From the NCBI RefSeq assembly GCF_001956985.1, contig NZ_CP019082.1, forward strand, positions 2,914,001-2,978,000: a DNA stretch of 64,000 nt, in the 5' to 3' direction. Below, piece by piece: positions 16,488 to 26,266 of the stretch. The translations under genes were made by a program, and so were the position numbers. The first letter of the stretch is position 1, and each line of letters opens with the position of its first letter. The notes below the pieces were generated by a model. That model worked only from the letters and a program-made list of their open reading frames with translations. It did not search any database and was not told the origin of the DNA. The stretch is from Paludisphaera borealis. Its GTDB lineage: Bacteria > Planctomycetota > Planctomycetia > Isosphaerales > Isosphaeraceae.

Positions 16488-19400
16488 ATGACGCTCTCCG
16501 ACATCTGCATCAACCGCCCCGTGTTCACCTGGGTCCTCGTGGCCATTCCCCTGGTTCTGGGGATCGTGTCGTACAACGAGTTGGGGGTCGACCTGTTCCC
16601 GAACGTCGACTTTCCGGTCTGCACGATCACGACCGTCCTCCCCGGCGCGAGCGTCGAGGAGATGGAGACCACCGTCACCAAGCCGATCGAAGACATCATC
16701 AACACCGTCTCGGGCATCGACGAGCTGCGGTCGATCACCCAGGAGGGGGTCTCGATCGTCACGGCGCAGTTCCTGCTCTCGAAGAACGGCGACGTGGGGA
16801 CGCAAGAGGTGCGCGACAAGGTCAATACGATCCTCTCCGACCTCCCCGACGGCACCCAGCCGCCGATCATCGACAAGTTCGACACCGGGTCGATGCCGGT
16901 GATGACGATCGCGATCTCCGGCCGTCGCGACTTCCGCGAAGTCACCGAGATCGCCCGCCGGCAGATCAAGGAGCGGCTCGAAACGGTCTCCGGCGTCGGC
17001 GCCATCAACCTGGTCGGCGGCCGGATCCGCGCCATGAACGTCGTCGTCGACACTGACCGGCTCGCGGGCTTCAACCTGTCGGTCGACGACGTCCGCCAGG
17101 CCTTGGTCCGTCAAAACCTCGAAGTCCCCGGCGGTCGCGTCGATCAGGGGCCTCGCGAGTTGGTCCTGCGCACGCTCGGGCGGCTCACCACGGCGAGCGA
17201 GTTCAACAACTTGATCATCGCCAACCGCAACGGCTACCCAGTCCGGGTCCGCGACGTCGGCAAGGCCGTCGACTCGAATGAGGAACCCCGCACGCTCGCC
17301 CGACTCGACGGCGACGGCGCAGTCAGCCTCGTCGTCCAGAAGCAGTCGGGCGTCAACACCGTAAAGGTGGTCGAGGACGTCAAGAACCGGCTCGAAAAAC
17401 TCAAGGCCGCGCTCCCGCCCGACATCTCGATCGAGATCATCCGCGACCAGTCGCGGTTCATCAAAAAGTCGATCGAGGAGGTGAAGTTCCACCTGCTGCT
17501 GGCCGCCGTCTTGGTCTCGGCCACCATCCTCCTGTTCATCCGAGACTGGCGGACCACGCTAATCGCCACCGTCGCCATCCCGACGTCGATCATCCCGACC
17601 TTCATGTTCATGCGATACATGGGCTTCACGCTCAACAACATCACGATGCTCGGGCTGATCCTGGCCATCGGCATCGTGATCGACGACGCGGTGGTGGTTC
17701 ACGAGAATATCTTCCGCCACATGGAGGAAGACGGGATGGACGCCATGGAGGCGTCGCGCAAGGGGACGCGCGAGATCGCCCTGGCGGTCCTGGCGACGAG
17801 CCTCTCGCTGATCGTCATCTTCCTGCCGATCGCCTTCATGGGGGGGATCGTCGGCCGGTTCTTCTCCAGCTTCGGCCTGACGGTGGCCTTCGCCGTCGCC
17901 ATGAGCCTGTTCGTGTCGTTCACGCTCACGCCGATGCTTTGCAGCCGGTTCCTCAAGCTCGAAGCCGCCGAGCCGGGCCACAACCACCAAGTCAAATCGA
18001 AGTCCGGCTTCTTCTACCGGATCGTCGACGGCGGCTATGTCGGCCTGCTCCGCGGAGCGCTCCGGTTCAAGTTCCTGGTGGTGATCCTGACGATCCTGGT
18101 CATCGGCAGCACGGTGCCGATCGGCAAGAGGATGGGGTTGTCGCTGATCCCGCGCGACGACCAGAGCGAGTACGAGATCACCGTGACCACCCCCGAGGGC
18201 TACAGCCTCGAGCGCAGCACGAAGCTCTTGAGCGAATTGGAGAACCGCGTCTGGAAGCTCAAGGGGACCGAACACGTCTTCACGACGATCGGGCAGACGG
18301 AAGGGGGCCGGTCGATCAAGGGCGAGGGGGACGTCACCCGCGCCACGATCTACGTGCGCATGACCGAGCTTGAAGAGCGCGAATACACCCAGTTCGCGGT
18401 TCAGCAGGAGGCCCGCGACTTCCTCGTCGACTACCCCGATCTCCGCGTGAGCGTCAACGACGTCTCGGCGTTCCAGGGAGGCCGGCGCGCCCAGACGTTC
18501 CAGGTCAATCTCGCGGGCCCCGACCTGGAGAAGCTCGCGGGCTACGCCGAGCAGTTCATCGGCGAACTCAAGAAGGAAGGGAACCTCGTCGACCTCGACA
18601 CGACGCTCTCCCTTCGAAAGCCCGAGGTTCAGGTGCTCGTCGACCGCGAGGCCGCCAGCGACCTGGGAGTACCGGTCGGGACCGTCGCCGATACGTTGCG
18701 AGTCCTGGTCGGCGGCCTGCCGATCACCAAGTTCCGCGACGGCGAGCAGCAGTACGACGTCTGGCTTCGGGCCGAGGCCGAGGAGCGAGCGGCCATCCAG
18801 GAGCTTTACCAGCTTACGCTGCCGTCGCCGACCGCCGGCCTCGTCAAGCTCGCGAGCCTCGCCAAGCTGGTCGACGAGCGCGGGCCGACCGAGATCGAGC
18901 GGCTCGGGCGGGAGAGGATTGTGACGGTCCTCGGCAACCCCGAAGGCATCGCCCTCGGCGAGGCCGTGAGCCGCGCCGAGGCGATCCTGAAGGGGATGAA
19001 CCTCCCCCCCCAGTACACGTACATCTTCACCGGCCAGGCCAAGACGCTCGGCGAGACGGGCTACTACTTCTTGATCGCGTTCGCCCTCTCGTTCACGTTC
19101 ATGTACCTGATCCTGGCGGCGCAGTTCGAGAGCTGGATGCAGCCGATCGCCATCCTGATGGCGTTGCCCGTCACGATCCCCTTCGGCATGCTCTCGCTCG
19201 TCCTGTTCAATACGCCGATGGACCTGTACGCGATGTTCGGCCTGTTCATGCTGGTGGGGATCGTCAAGAAGAACGGCATCCTCCAAGTCGACGCCGCGAA
19301 TCAGCTTCGAGCCAAGGGCAGGTCGCGCTACGACGCGACCATCGAGGCCAACCAGACGCGGCTGCGGCCGATCCTGATGACCACCGTCATGCTCGTCGCG

Positions 19401-19655
19401 GCCATGGTGCCGATCGCCTTGGGCCAGGGCCCCGGCGCGGGAGCCAGGGCCAGCATGGCCAAGGTCATCATCGGCGGCCAGATGCTCTCATTGATTCTCG
19501 CGCTGCTGGTCACGCCGGTGTTCTACGTCCTGCTCGACCAGTTCGTGAACCTGACGCGTCGCATGGGCCTTCGGTTCTCCGTCGAGCCGACCCCGCCGTC
19601 GCAGACCGCGGCACACGCGATCAAGCCGACGGCCGACGGCGTGCAAGCGGCCTGA
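16488..19655 (+). CDS. RND-family multidrug efflux pump (HAE1/AcrB-like)
   Basis: 1055 residues, full length for the family. The N-terminal helix (SDICINRPVFTWVLVAIPLV) and the paired transmembrane blocks at about 335-480 and 865-1030 are present. Proton-relay aspartates are in IGIVIDDAVVVHEN and the matching lysine in GIVKKNGILQVD, so it should be an active proton-driven exporter. It forms a tripartite system with the adaptor upstream (199-bp gap) and an unlinked outer-membrane channel. Regulation is probably by the TetR protein. A hairpin terminator follows at 19687. Confidence 0.95.
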   Translation: MTLSDICINRPVFTWVLVAIPLVLGIVSYNELGVDLFPNVDFPVCTITTVLPGASVEEMETTVTKPIEDIINTVSGIDELRSITQEGVSIVTAQFLLSKNGDVGTQEVRDKVNTILSDLPDGTQPPIIDKFDTGSMPVMTIAISGRRDFREVTEIARRQIKERLETVSGVGAINLVGGRIRAMNVVVDTDRLAGFNLSVDDVRQALVRQNLEVPGGRVDQGPRELVLRTLGRLTTASEFNNLIIANRNGYPVRVRDVGKAVDSNEEPRTLARLDGDGAVSLVVQKQSGVNTVKVVEDVKNRLEKLKAALPPDISIEIIRDQSRFIKKSIEEVKFHLLLAAVLVSATILLFIRDWRTTLIATVAIPTSIIPTFMFMRYMGFTLNNITMLGLILAIGIVIDDAVVVHENIFRHMEEDGMDAMEASRKGTREIALAVLATSLSLIVIFLPIAFMGGIVGRFFSSFGLTVAFAVAMSLFVSFTLTPMLCSRFLKLEAAEPGHNHQVKSKSGFFYRIVDGGYVGLLRGALRFKFLVVILTILVIGSTVPIGKRMGLSLIPRDDQSEYEITVTTPEGYSLERSTKLLSELENRVWKLKGTEHVFTTIGQTEGGRSIKGEGDVTRATIYVRMTELEEREYTQFAVQQEARDFLVDYPDLRVSVNDVSAFQGGRRAQTFQVNLAGPDLEKLAGYAEQFIGELKKEGNLVDLDTTLSLRKPEVQVLVDREAASDLGVPVGTVADTLRVLVGGLPITKFRDGEQQYDVWLRAEAEERAAIQELYQLTLPSPTAGLVKLASLAKLVDERGPTEIERLGRERIVTVLGNPEGIALGEAVSRAEAILKGMNLPPQYTYIFTGQAKTLGETGYYFLIAFALSFTFMYLILAAQFESWMQPIAILMALPVTIPFGMLSLVLFNTPMDLYAMFGLFMLVGIVKKNGILQVDAANQLRAKGRSRYDATIEANQTRLRPILMTTVMLVAAMVPIALGQGPGAGARASMAKVIIGGQMLSLILALLVTPVFYVLLDQFVNLTRRMGLRFSVEPTPPSQTAAHAIKPTADGVQAA

Positions 19656-19686
19656 TCCGAGCCGAGCCTCGCCGATCCCAACACAG

Positions 19687-19724
19687 AGCCCGGACCGAGG
19701 TTCACGCCCTCGGCCCGGGCTTTC
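19687..19724 (+). terminator. Terminator of the RND operon
   Basis: Stem AGCCCGGACCGAGG / CCTCGGCCCGGGCT (19687-19700 and 19708-19721, one central mismatch) followed by TTT, 32 bp after the pump stop codon. The short T-run makes efficiency uncertain. Confidence 0.6.
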
Positions 19725-19891
19725 GCCGTATTGGGCTCTTGCCGGCGCGTGGCCGCCCAGCGGCGACCGGAATCGCCGCCTGCTCGAATTCCATGATTTC
19801 GCCGCAATCCGTCCAAGAAAAACCAGGCGGAAGCGAAAAAGAAGTGGTCGACTAAACGCACCGCTTCCTCGATCACGAAGGATGTCCGATC

Positions 19892-20107
19892 ATGACGCCA
19901 ATGGTCGTCGAGTACAACATGATGACGACTCTTATCCAGCACATCCCATGGTTCGCCTGGATCGCCCTGGCGGCGATCGCGTGTGGAACCCTGAGCGCCA
20001 TCGTGAAGATGATCATCGTCCACAGGGAGCGGATCGCGATGATCCGCTGTGGGATGGACCCGGACGCCCCGGGTCGCAAGGCGATCTACGAGGAACTTAA
20101 CGCCTGA
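19892..20107 (+). CDS. Small single-helix membrane protein
   Basis: 71 residues with one hydrophobic segment (about 20-41, WFAWIALAAIACGTLSAIV) followed by a conserved-looking tail HRERIAMIRCGMDPDAPG. Short proteins with one helix and an 'RERxAMIxxGMxPD' tail are common in planctomycetes and other bacteria, but their function is unknown. The ATG at 19892 has GAAGG about 10 nt upstream. A strong hairpin at 20119-20162 ends the unit. Confidence 0.65.
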   Translation: MTPMVVEYNMMTTLIQHIPWFAWIALAAIACGTLSAIVKMIIVHRERIAMIRCGMDPDAPGRKAIYEELNA

Positions 20108-20118
20108 GCAAGACCGCG

Positions 20119-20162
20119 CCGGAGCGGGCCGTCCTGGATCGATCGGCCGTGGCCCGCTCCGG
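20119..20162. terminator. Bidirectional hairpin between convergent genes
   Basis: Perfect 12-bp inverted repeat CCGGAGCGGGCC (20119-20130) / GGCCCGCTCCGG (20151-20162) with a 20-nt spacer, between the 3' ends of the small membrane protein gene and the convergent gene ending at 20178. A pyrimidine-rich TCTCTCTT follows on the + strand. Confidence 0.55.
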
Positions 20163-20177
20163 GGTCTCTCTTACACT

Positions 20178-21053
20178 TCAGCGTCGTCTCGTATCGGCGG
20201 TGGCTTCGTTGGGGTTGGTCATGACCACCGGGCGGCCGTCCGAGGCGTTCGGCTTTCGATTCTGGGCGACGATCTCTCGGAACCGCTCGCGAGCTGGTTC
20301 ATCGGCCTCGTTCTGCTTCATCGCGACGTCCGTGGCCCACGTGGGGTACATGACCACCAACCGGCTCATCAACGACACGAACTGCCCTGCCTCACGCACC
20401 TGGTCTTCGAGCACGCGTTCGATCACCGGGCGGACCGTGCGAGCCAGCGTCTTCCAGCCCTTCGAGTCGACCTTCACGAACGCCTCGACGTCGTGCTGGA
20501 CGTACGGCTCGCGGTTGACTTCGCGATAATAGCCCGTGTGCAGCACCAGAACGATCCGGGCGTCGATCTTTGCGTTGCCGCGCGGGCTGACGTAGCTCAG
20601 GTAAGCCAACAGCACGTGGACCTTCGGCGTGCGAAGTACGAAGTCCCAGGTCGCCGTCGAGCCCGAGCCGTCCTCGCCCTGATAGCGGTTGGGCCCGATC
20701 CGCTTGACCTGCACGGGCGACTCCGCAAGGTCTTTCCAAAGCGCCAGGGTGATCGATGGTTCGTTCACCAGCGACATGTAAAGCCCGGCGTTGCACGGGA
20801 ACGACTCGGCGTCGCCCTGCCGGTGAAACGTGTGGTCGCGGATCACCTCGCTGACCGATTCCCGAAACTCGGCCGGAATCTGATCGAGCGGGACCACCTG
20901 CGCGGGATCGACCCGCGACCACCCCAGCCCCGCCGCCCGGGCCGACGACGTCGAAGTCGACGGCGGCGTGATCGAGACCGCGAGCATCAGCAAGAGGCCA
21001 AGGCCGAAGCCTCCCCCTACCGAGCGTGATCGGCTGTTTCCAGGTCCGCTCAT
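20178..21053 (-). CDS. Secreted conserved hypothetical protein
   Basis: 291 residues. The start at 21053 is fixed by GGAG at 21060-21063, 6 nt upstream, and gives a basic N-terminus plus a hydrophobic segment (GLGLLLMLAVSIT), probably a signal peptide or anchor. The mature part is a mixed alpha/beta domain with no motif I recognise; it has a single cysteine in AESFPCNAGLYM. Codon use matches its neighbours. It is divergent from the HEAT-repeat gene at 21607. No function can be assigned. Confidence 0.65.
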   Translation of the reverse strand: MSGPGNSRSRSVGGGFGLGLLLMLAVSITPPSTSTSSARAAGLGWSRVDPAQVVPLDQIPAEFRESVSEVIRDHTFHRQGDAESFPCNAGLYMSLVNEPSITLALWKDLAESPVQVKRIGPNRYQGEDGSGSTATWDFVLRTPKVHVLLAYLSYVSPRGNAKIDARIVLVLHTGYYREVNREPYVQHDVEAFVKVDSKGWKTLARTVRPVIERVLEDQVREAGQFVSLMSRLVVMYPTWATDVAMKQNEADEPARERFREIVAQNRKPNASDGRPVVMTNPNEATADTRRR

Positions 21054-21606
21054 GAATCGCTCCGTCGCCGCGCAGCCGCGCATGGCACCGCGGTACTCCC
21101 GGGACTCCTCTCCCGAGGCCGCGCTCCTCCTATCCACAGACTCTAGGATCGGCCGATCGCCCCCTCTTTCCTTACCCTCTCCTGAGTAAACCAGGCAATC
21201 TCCGCACCGAGAGATAAAATAGGAGGCCTGGGCAACCCATGCAGAGGAAGTGCGGTGATTGAAGCGACCACGCACGCGTTTCCGTAATTGGCTCGGCTGC
21301 CGCAGACACAGTCCGTTTCGAGGTTCTGGTCTTCGTCGGCAGGCGAGCCGGAAAACTGAAGAGAAAACGGAAGTGATCTTGCTCTACAAGCGATTCTCAA
21401 TATGATCCAGCCCGATGACGGAAACGTGCAGTCCGCCGTGGAAGGCGGGCGAAACGTCCCTCGAATCGCGCCGGCTGTCCAGTTCGCACGTCCTAACGGA
21501 AGCCGTCGAGCGATTTCCCGTCGCGGCCGCAGAGCCGGGATCGGGACGTTCCAATCGAGCACGCGGGAATCAAGGAGTTGGTTCCGGTCTACGCAGGGAG
21601 GCAAGC
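21054..21606. other. Long divergent intergenic region
   Basis: 553 bp between the divergently transcribed genes at 21053 and 21607. It is locally less GC-rich around 21190-21400 and should hold both promoters. I see no convincing small gene, RNA fold or repeat. Reading frames through it are short and lack family features. Confidence 0.5.
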
Positions 21607-22806
21607 ATGCCAGAGCGACGTCGGGCGGGGCTTTGGGTTACGGGCGTCTTGGCATTCACCGCGGCCGGAGCGGGACTGTTCTTCGTCTCCTCCGCGCGGC
21701 GGCGACCGCACGAGGCGGCGCGGGGGACGGCGACGGTATCGGCCGTGGCCGACGACGGCAGCTCGCGGGAGGCTCTCAACCAGGGGCTCCGCGGCGGTGA
21801 TCTCAAGGCGCTGGGGATCTTGCAGCAGCGGGTCGCCGACGCGAACAACGCTCCTCGCAACGCGCTGAGCGAAGCCGAGGGCGGACAGTGGCTGGAAACC
21901 TTGAACTCGCTTCGCGCGGGGTTCCTGAGCTTCAACCCCGCGGGGCGGGCCACATCGGCGATCATCGCCGCCTCGGTCCTTGAGAAATTCAGCGCCGAGC
22001 CGGCCCCCCCGCAATGGATCGAGGCGCTCAAGCCGCTGCACGACATCTACACGGCGAGCCTGTCCGACGCCGAGGGATTCGTGCGATTCACGGCGCTCAA
22101 CGAGATCCGCCGGTTCTGGGTCTGGATGCCCGGACGGTCGCTCACGCCGGCCGAGGAGCAGAACCTGGCCGACTGGAAGGAAGGGCTGCATCGCCCCGTG
22201 CTTCGATGCCTGGCCAGCGACGACGGCCGCACTCGGATCGCTGCGATCAACACCCTCGGCTATCTCCCGGTCGACGCCGCGGCCGCGCCGGCCGTCGCCT
22301 ACCTCGACGATACGGCCACCGATGTTCGCCGTCAGGTCCTGCTCTCGTTCGCCGGCCGGCCCGGCGTCCTGAACGAGGACATGCTGCTCAAGCGGCTTCA
22401 TGACACGGACGAAGCCATCCGCGAGGCCGCCAAGACCACTCTCAAGGTGCGCGGGCTGAGCGACGAGCTGATCAGCCTGGGGGGTCTCATGACCAGCCCC
22501 AAGGCCGACCAGCGGGCCTCGGTGATCGCGCTCGTCAAGGACCGCAACGACATCGACCCGATCGTCTGGTTGCTCCAGCTCTCGCACGACGCCGACGAAT
22601 CGGTCCGGATTCACGCCGTCGAGGCCCTGGGCGCCCAGAAGTCGCAGACGGTCTCGGTCAAGCGACGGATCGTCGAGATGGCCCGCTCCGACCGCTCGCA
22701 GCAGGTCCGCGACGCCGCCACCAAGCTGATGCCGTCGCCCGAAGAGACGACCGCCTCGCTGCCCCCCCTGCCCGGCTCGTCGATGCTCAACCCCAAGGCC
22801 AACTGA
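21607..22806 (+). CDS. Membrane-anchored HEAT-repeat protein
   Basis: 399 residues from the ATG at 21607, preceded by GGGAGG 5 nt upstream; the longer upstream frame looks non-coding. One transmembrane helix at about residues 9-30 (WVTGVLAFTAAGAGLFFV) is followed by an alpha-helical region. HEAT-like repeats run from about 190 to 380, for example RTRIAAINTLGYLPVDAAAA, VRRQVLLSFAGRPG and VRIHAVEALGAQ. Probably an envelope protein that binds other proteins; no enzymatic motif. It ends near a bidirectional hairpin at 22839. Confidence 0.75.
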   Translation: MPERRRAGLWVTGVLAFTAAGAGLFFVSSARRRPHEAARGTATVSAVADDGSSREALNQGLRGGDLKALGILQQRVADANNAPRNALSEAEGGQWLETLNSLRAGFLSFNPAGRATSAIIAASVLEKFSAEPAPPQWIEALKPLHDIYTASLSDAEGFVRFTALNEIRRFWVWMPGRSLTPAEEQNLADWKEGLHRPVLRCLASDDGRTRIAAINTLGYLPVDAAAAPAVAYLDDTATDVRRQVLLSFAGRPGVLNEDMLLKRLHDTDEAIREAAKTTLKVRGLSDELISLGGLMTSPKADQRASVIALVKDRNDIDPIVWLLQLSHDADESVRIHAVEALGAQKSQTVSVKRRIVEMARSDRSQQVRDAATKLMPSPEETTASLPPLPGSSMLNPKAN

Positions 22807-22838
22807 GCGCGGCCAGCTCCGACGAATGCGACCGAAAC

Positions 22839-22885
22839 ACGGCGTGGACGGCCTGGAGATTCCCTCTCCGGTCGGCCCACGCCGT
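22839..22885. terminator. Bidirectional terminator-like hairpin
   Basis: Perfect 9-bp stem ACGGCGTGG (22839-22847) / CCACGCCGT (22877-22885) enclosing a further GC-rich inverted region, placed between the convergent HEAT-repeat gene (ends 22806) and the DUF1570 gene (ends 22909). No long T-run on either strand. Confidence 0.5.
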
Positions 22886-22908
22886 TCTCGCTTTCGAAGC
22901 GATCCGAT

Positions 22909-23931
22909 TCAGAGCGATCGAAGTAGACGGATCGAATAGGCCTTCAGGGCACGGTCAAGGGCGGCGAGATCGCCCAGGTGTTGCTTGGCGTCGTCGAGCC
23001 GGTGCGCGGTGGTCTTGCGCGTCCGGATCGCGTTCAGGTAGTCGCGGAACTTGGGGGTGAACTCCGCGTCGTTCAGCAGGAAGTGGACCAGGAGCCAGCT
23101 CTGGGCGTAGGCGAGGCTGACCCGCACGACGAGCCCTTCGCGGATGATTGCGTCATTGACGATCAAATCATGGAGCGGAATCCAGTCGGTGACCCGCTGA
23201 AGCTTGGCCAGATCGTCGAGCCGTCGCAGGTTGATCCTCCCGAGCGCGCTGGGGCCGATCACCTTGCGGGGTTCACCGTAGGTTCCGAGCCCCTCGATGA
23301 TCGAGACCGGTACGTCGCCGGAACGATTGAGAAGGCCGGTGTTGAAGGTGAGCTGGTGAGTCCCCTCGTGGGCGACGGTCTGAACGTTGAGGTGCGACGA
23401 CCGCGCGGCCATCGGCACGTTGCGCCAGTCGAATACGTTCAGCAGGTTGGTCGACCGGTCGTAGGCGCCGGTCATCTGGGCCCCGATCCCCTTCGAGGCC
23501 GCCTCCGGCAGAGAGGGCATGCGGAAGAATTTGCCGAACGAGCGATCGTCGCGGAACACCAGCAGGATCAACGACCGCTCGGGCGCGTGAATCTCGAAGC
23601 CGCGATCCTTGAAGTGCCGCAGGTAAGCGACCGCAAGCTGCTCGCAGTCGCCGAGGATCGACTTCATGAACACGTCGGCCGCGTCGCCGACCGCCTGGTA
23701 GTGCGCCGAGTCGAGCCGGTGGACGCGGGTGATCCCCGCCTTCTCAAGCTTCCGCTCGACCTCGGCGAGGTCGGAATCCTTGATCTCGATCGGCGGCTTG
23801 TCCTCCTTTTTCACCGCCTGAGGCGCGGCAAGGACGGCGTCGCCGACGAGCATTCCCGAAACGCCCAGAGCCGTCGCCCGGATCCACTCACGCCGGCTGA
23901 GATCGCCGGCCATCGCATCCAGTCTTCTCAT
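22909..23931 (-). CDS. Tat-exported DUF1570 putative metallopeptidase
   Basis: 340 residues. The N-terminus has a twin-arginine signal (SRREWIRATALGVSG) at about residues 12-35. The HExxH motif appears as AHEGTHQLTFNTGLL near residue 185, and a downstream glutamate region follows (IIEGLGTYGE), matching the gluzincin-like DUF1570 family common in planctomycetes. The predicted role is zinc-dependent proteolysis outside the cytoplasm; activity is unproven. The start at 23931 is chosen for the Tat motif; an ATG at 23913 would also keep it. Confidence 0.8.
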   Translation of the reverse strand: MRRLDAMAGDLSRREWIRATALGVSGMLVGDAVLAAPQAVKKEDKPPIEIKDSDLAEVERKLEKAGITRVHRLDSAHYQAVGDAADVFMKSILGDCEQLAVAYLRHFKDRGFEIHAPERSLILLVFRDDRSFGKFFRMPSLPEAASKGIGAQMTGAYDRSTNLLNVFDWRNVPMAARSSHLNVQTVAHEGTHQLTFNTGLLNRSGDVPVSIIEGLGTYGEPRKVIGPSALGRINLRRLDDLAKLQRVTDWIPLHDLIVNDAIIREGLVVRVSLAYAQSWLLVHFLLNDAEFTPKFRDYLNAIRTRKTTAHRLDDAKQHLGDLAALDRALKAYSIRLLRSL

Positions 23932-24028
23932 CGCCTTGATCCACCCGTCCCAAAAACACTCGGATCCCGCCGCCCCTTCCTTTCTCGTAGCGTACCATCG
24001 CCCCCGCGCCGCGTCGGCGCTATGGCCG

Positions 24029-25039
24029 TCACTTTTCGCTCTTGGGCGTCCGGGCGGCCTCCGTGTCTTGAAGCAGTACATGGACCCTTTCGCCGAGCTG
24101 CTCGAAGTCGACGTCGTCGGAGAGCTGTTCGGCCTTGTCGAGAGCGGCTCTCAACTTCGCCGTCTGGGAGGCGAGTCTCTCATCCCAACTTTGGCGTTCC
24201 TTGGGATCGGCCGGCGGGCTCTCCTTCAACTGGGTTTGCAACGTACTCTCCAATGCAACGGCTTCGTCCAGGGCCGAGAATAGGGGCGCCCGGTTCGGCT
24301 TTTTTCGCTTCTTGGCGAGTTCAGCCCGTTGCTTCATGAGTGCGAGGTCCTCATTGAAAGCCTCGAGGCTTTCCTTCTTGATCAATTCATCGGCGAGCGC
24401 TTTTTCGACCTCGACTTGCAGCTCCTTCGTCCGTTTCGGCTTTTGATATGCTTCGAAGCTCTTCAGCTTGCCCTGGGCCTGTTCCAGTTCGATCTGATAC
24501 TTCGGAATTTGAAGCTGTGCAGCCCTCAACGATTGCTGGAGGTTGTAAACGGTCGTCATCTCGTAGATCTGCGTCGGCTCGAACTTCTGCAACTTCTGGA
24601 GGGTCGCTTCGATCTTGTCGACCATCGCCTTCGCTCTGGCTGCCGAGTTCTCAGCGAGACGGATTTCGCCCATGATCGTCGCGCGGTCCAGAACGGCGAT
24701 TCCCTCCTCGTATTCGTTAACCCTGATCTCGGCGACCTCGCGCGCGAGCTTGGCCTGCTGGTACGCCGCCTCCTCGCCTCGTTGCTCGATTCCGCGATTG
24801 ATCAACTCGTCCTCCAAGCCCCTCTGCACCGGCCGCTGCGCGTTCAGCGCAGCTTCGGCGAGCTTCCGGATTCGCAGTCGAACGTCGCGATTAAGTTCTT
24901 CGAGGCTGATCGGCCCGATGCGCGGCTTGTCGTCCTGAGCGGCGAGCCGCGCCGGAGCGATCATCGCCGCAGCCAGCATTAGGCCGATCCAGACGAGACG
25001 ACGTGATGATCGCGGACTGTCGAAACGAGATGACGCCAT
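24029..25039 (-). CDS. Secreted coiled-coil protein, paralogue 1
   Basis: 336 residues with a signal peptide (about 1-34, WIGLMLAAAMIAPARLAA) and a mature region that is almost entirely charged helix, predicted coiled coil from about 45 to 260. It shares blocks with the next gene upstream: SLEELNRDVRLRIRKLAEA, EEAAYQQAKLAREVAEI, AQGKL and SPPADPKERQSWDE. This is a tandem duplication. I do not recognise the family. Such proteins could be periplasmic spacers or scaffold filaments. The gap to the paralogue is 78 bp, so the two may be co-transcribed. Confidence 0.7.
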   Translation of the reverse strand: MASSRFDSPRSSRRLVWIGLMLAAAMIAPARLAAQDDKPRIGPISLEELNRDVRLRIRKLAEAALNAQRPVQRGLEDELINRGIEQRGEEAAYQQAKLAREVAEIRVNEYEEGIAVLDRATIMGEIRLAENSAARAKAMVDKIEATLQKLQKFEPTQIYEMTTVYNLQQSLRAAQLQIPKYQIELEQAQGKLKSFEAYQKPKRTKELQVEVEKALADELIKKESLEAFNEDLALMKQRAELAKKRKKPNRAPLFSALDEAVALESTLQTQLKESPPADPKERQSWDERLASQTAKLRAALDKAEQLSDDVDFEQLGERVHVLLQDTEAARTPKSEK

Positions 25040-25117
25040 GGTCGACCCCCTGGGAGTAAGGATGGAACGCGCAGAGGATCAGCCCTGGAGATCCCCAAGC
25101 GCCACGATCACGCCTCA

Positions 25118-26266
25118 TCATTTTTCCTTGCCATGGGCCTGCATCTCTTTGAACCGCTCGATCTCCGACTCGGTGAACCCCGCCTTCCTTAAGATCGCGT
25201 CACGCTGTTCCGGCGCCGACGAGAAGAGGGCTTTGCGATCCTCGGGAGCGATCGCACGCAGCCGCTCGAGAAGCGATCCCGAACCCGCGCGTTGAGCCTC
25301 GTGGATACTGCGGCCGAGTCGTCCGAAATCGATGTCGTCGCGGAGTTGCTCCGCGTTGTCGAGCCCGGCTCGCAGCCGACTTGACAGGGTGCTGGACTTC
25401 TCCTCCCAGCCTGCGCGATCCTTGGGATCGGCCGGCGGGCCTTCCTTCAATCGCGCCTGGAGTTCAGCCTCCAGTCCGATGATCTCGCCCAGCGCCTTGA
25501 CGACAGGAGCCCACATCGATTCCTGCGGGCTCTTAAATAATTCGATCGCCCGTTTCCGGCTCGCGATCTGGTCTCCCCTCAGCTTCAGGGTCTGCTCTTT
25601 CGCGAGTTCGTCGGAGTACGCCCTCTCGACGTCGCTGCGCAGCTCCTTGATCGTCTTGGCCTTGGTGAACTGGTCGAGCACGATCAGCTTGCCCTGGGCC
25701 TGCTCAAGCCCAAACTTCTCCTTCTCCAGCGAAAGCTGCGCCGACTCCACCATCGCCTCGACGCCGTCAGCTCTCATGAACTCCAAGATCGACGTAGGCT
25801 CGATCTGCTTCGCCTTCAGGGCGATCGCCTCGATGCCGCGCAGGTTCTCCTCCGCACTGCGGATCGCAGCCTCCGCGAGCCGGATCTCGGCCTCGAGCTT
25901 CGCGTGTTCCAGCGGCGCGGCGACCTCTTTGTATTCCCTGCTCGCCAGCTCGGCGATCTCGCGCGCGAGCTTGGCCTGCCGGTAGACGGCCTCCTCGCCT
26001 CCCCCTTTGATCCTGGGACCGATCCGAATCTCTACGGACTCTTGCCACCGTTTCTCATCCGCCAACACCGCCTCGGCCAGCTTCCGGATTCGCAGTCGGA
26101 TGTCGCGGTGGAGTTCTTCGAGGCTCATGAGGCCGGAAGACGGCTTCGGCGGCTTGTCGTCCGGCGCGGCGAGCGAAGGCGGCGCGAGCATCGCCGAGGC
26201 CAGCAAAACGCCGATCCAGACGGGTCGCCCCGTTGATTGTGACCATTCGAAGCGAAACGCGCTCAT
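25118..26266 (-). CDS. Secreted coiled-coil protein, paralogue 2
   Basis: 382 residues from the ATG at 26266, which begins a signal peptide (WIGVLLASAMLAPPSLAA). It parallels its neighbour in SLEELHRDIRLRIRKLAEA, EEAVYRQAKLAREIAE, AQGKL and GPPADPKDRAGWEE, but has an extra C-terminal region of about 50 residues (RAIAPEDRKALFSSAPEQR) absent from paralogue 1. That segment resembles generic secreted helical tails. Function unknown. It is probably the first gene of the pair. Confidence 0.7.
   Translation of the reverse strand: MSAFRFEWSQSTGRPVWIGVLLASAMLAPPSLAAPDDKPPKPSSGLMSLEELHRDIRLRIRKLAEAVLADEKRWQESVEIRIGPRIKGGGEEAVYRQAKLAREIAELASREYKEVAAPLEHAKLEAEIRLAEAAIRSAEENLRGIEAIALKAKQIEPTSILEFMRADGVEAMVESAQLSLEKEKFGLEQAQGKLIVLDQFTKAKTIKELRSDVERAYSDELAKEQTLKLRGDQIASRKRAIELFKSPQESMWAPVVKALGEIIGLEAELQARLKEGPPADPKDRAGWEEKSSTLSSRLRAGLDNAEQLRDDIDFGRLGRSIHEAQRAGSGSLLERLRAIAPEDRKALFSSAPEQRDAILRKAGFTESEIERFKEMQAHGKEK

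Noticed and set aside
17559-19286. 575-codon open frame on the minus strand inside the RND pump
   Set aside because: It is an antisense shadow of high-GC third positions; its translation is rich in D, R, E and H with no family likeness, while the + strand encodes a textbook RND pump.
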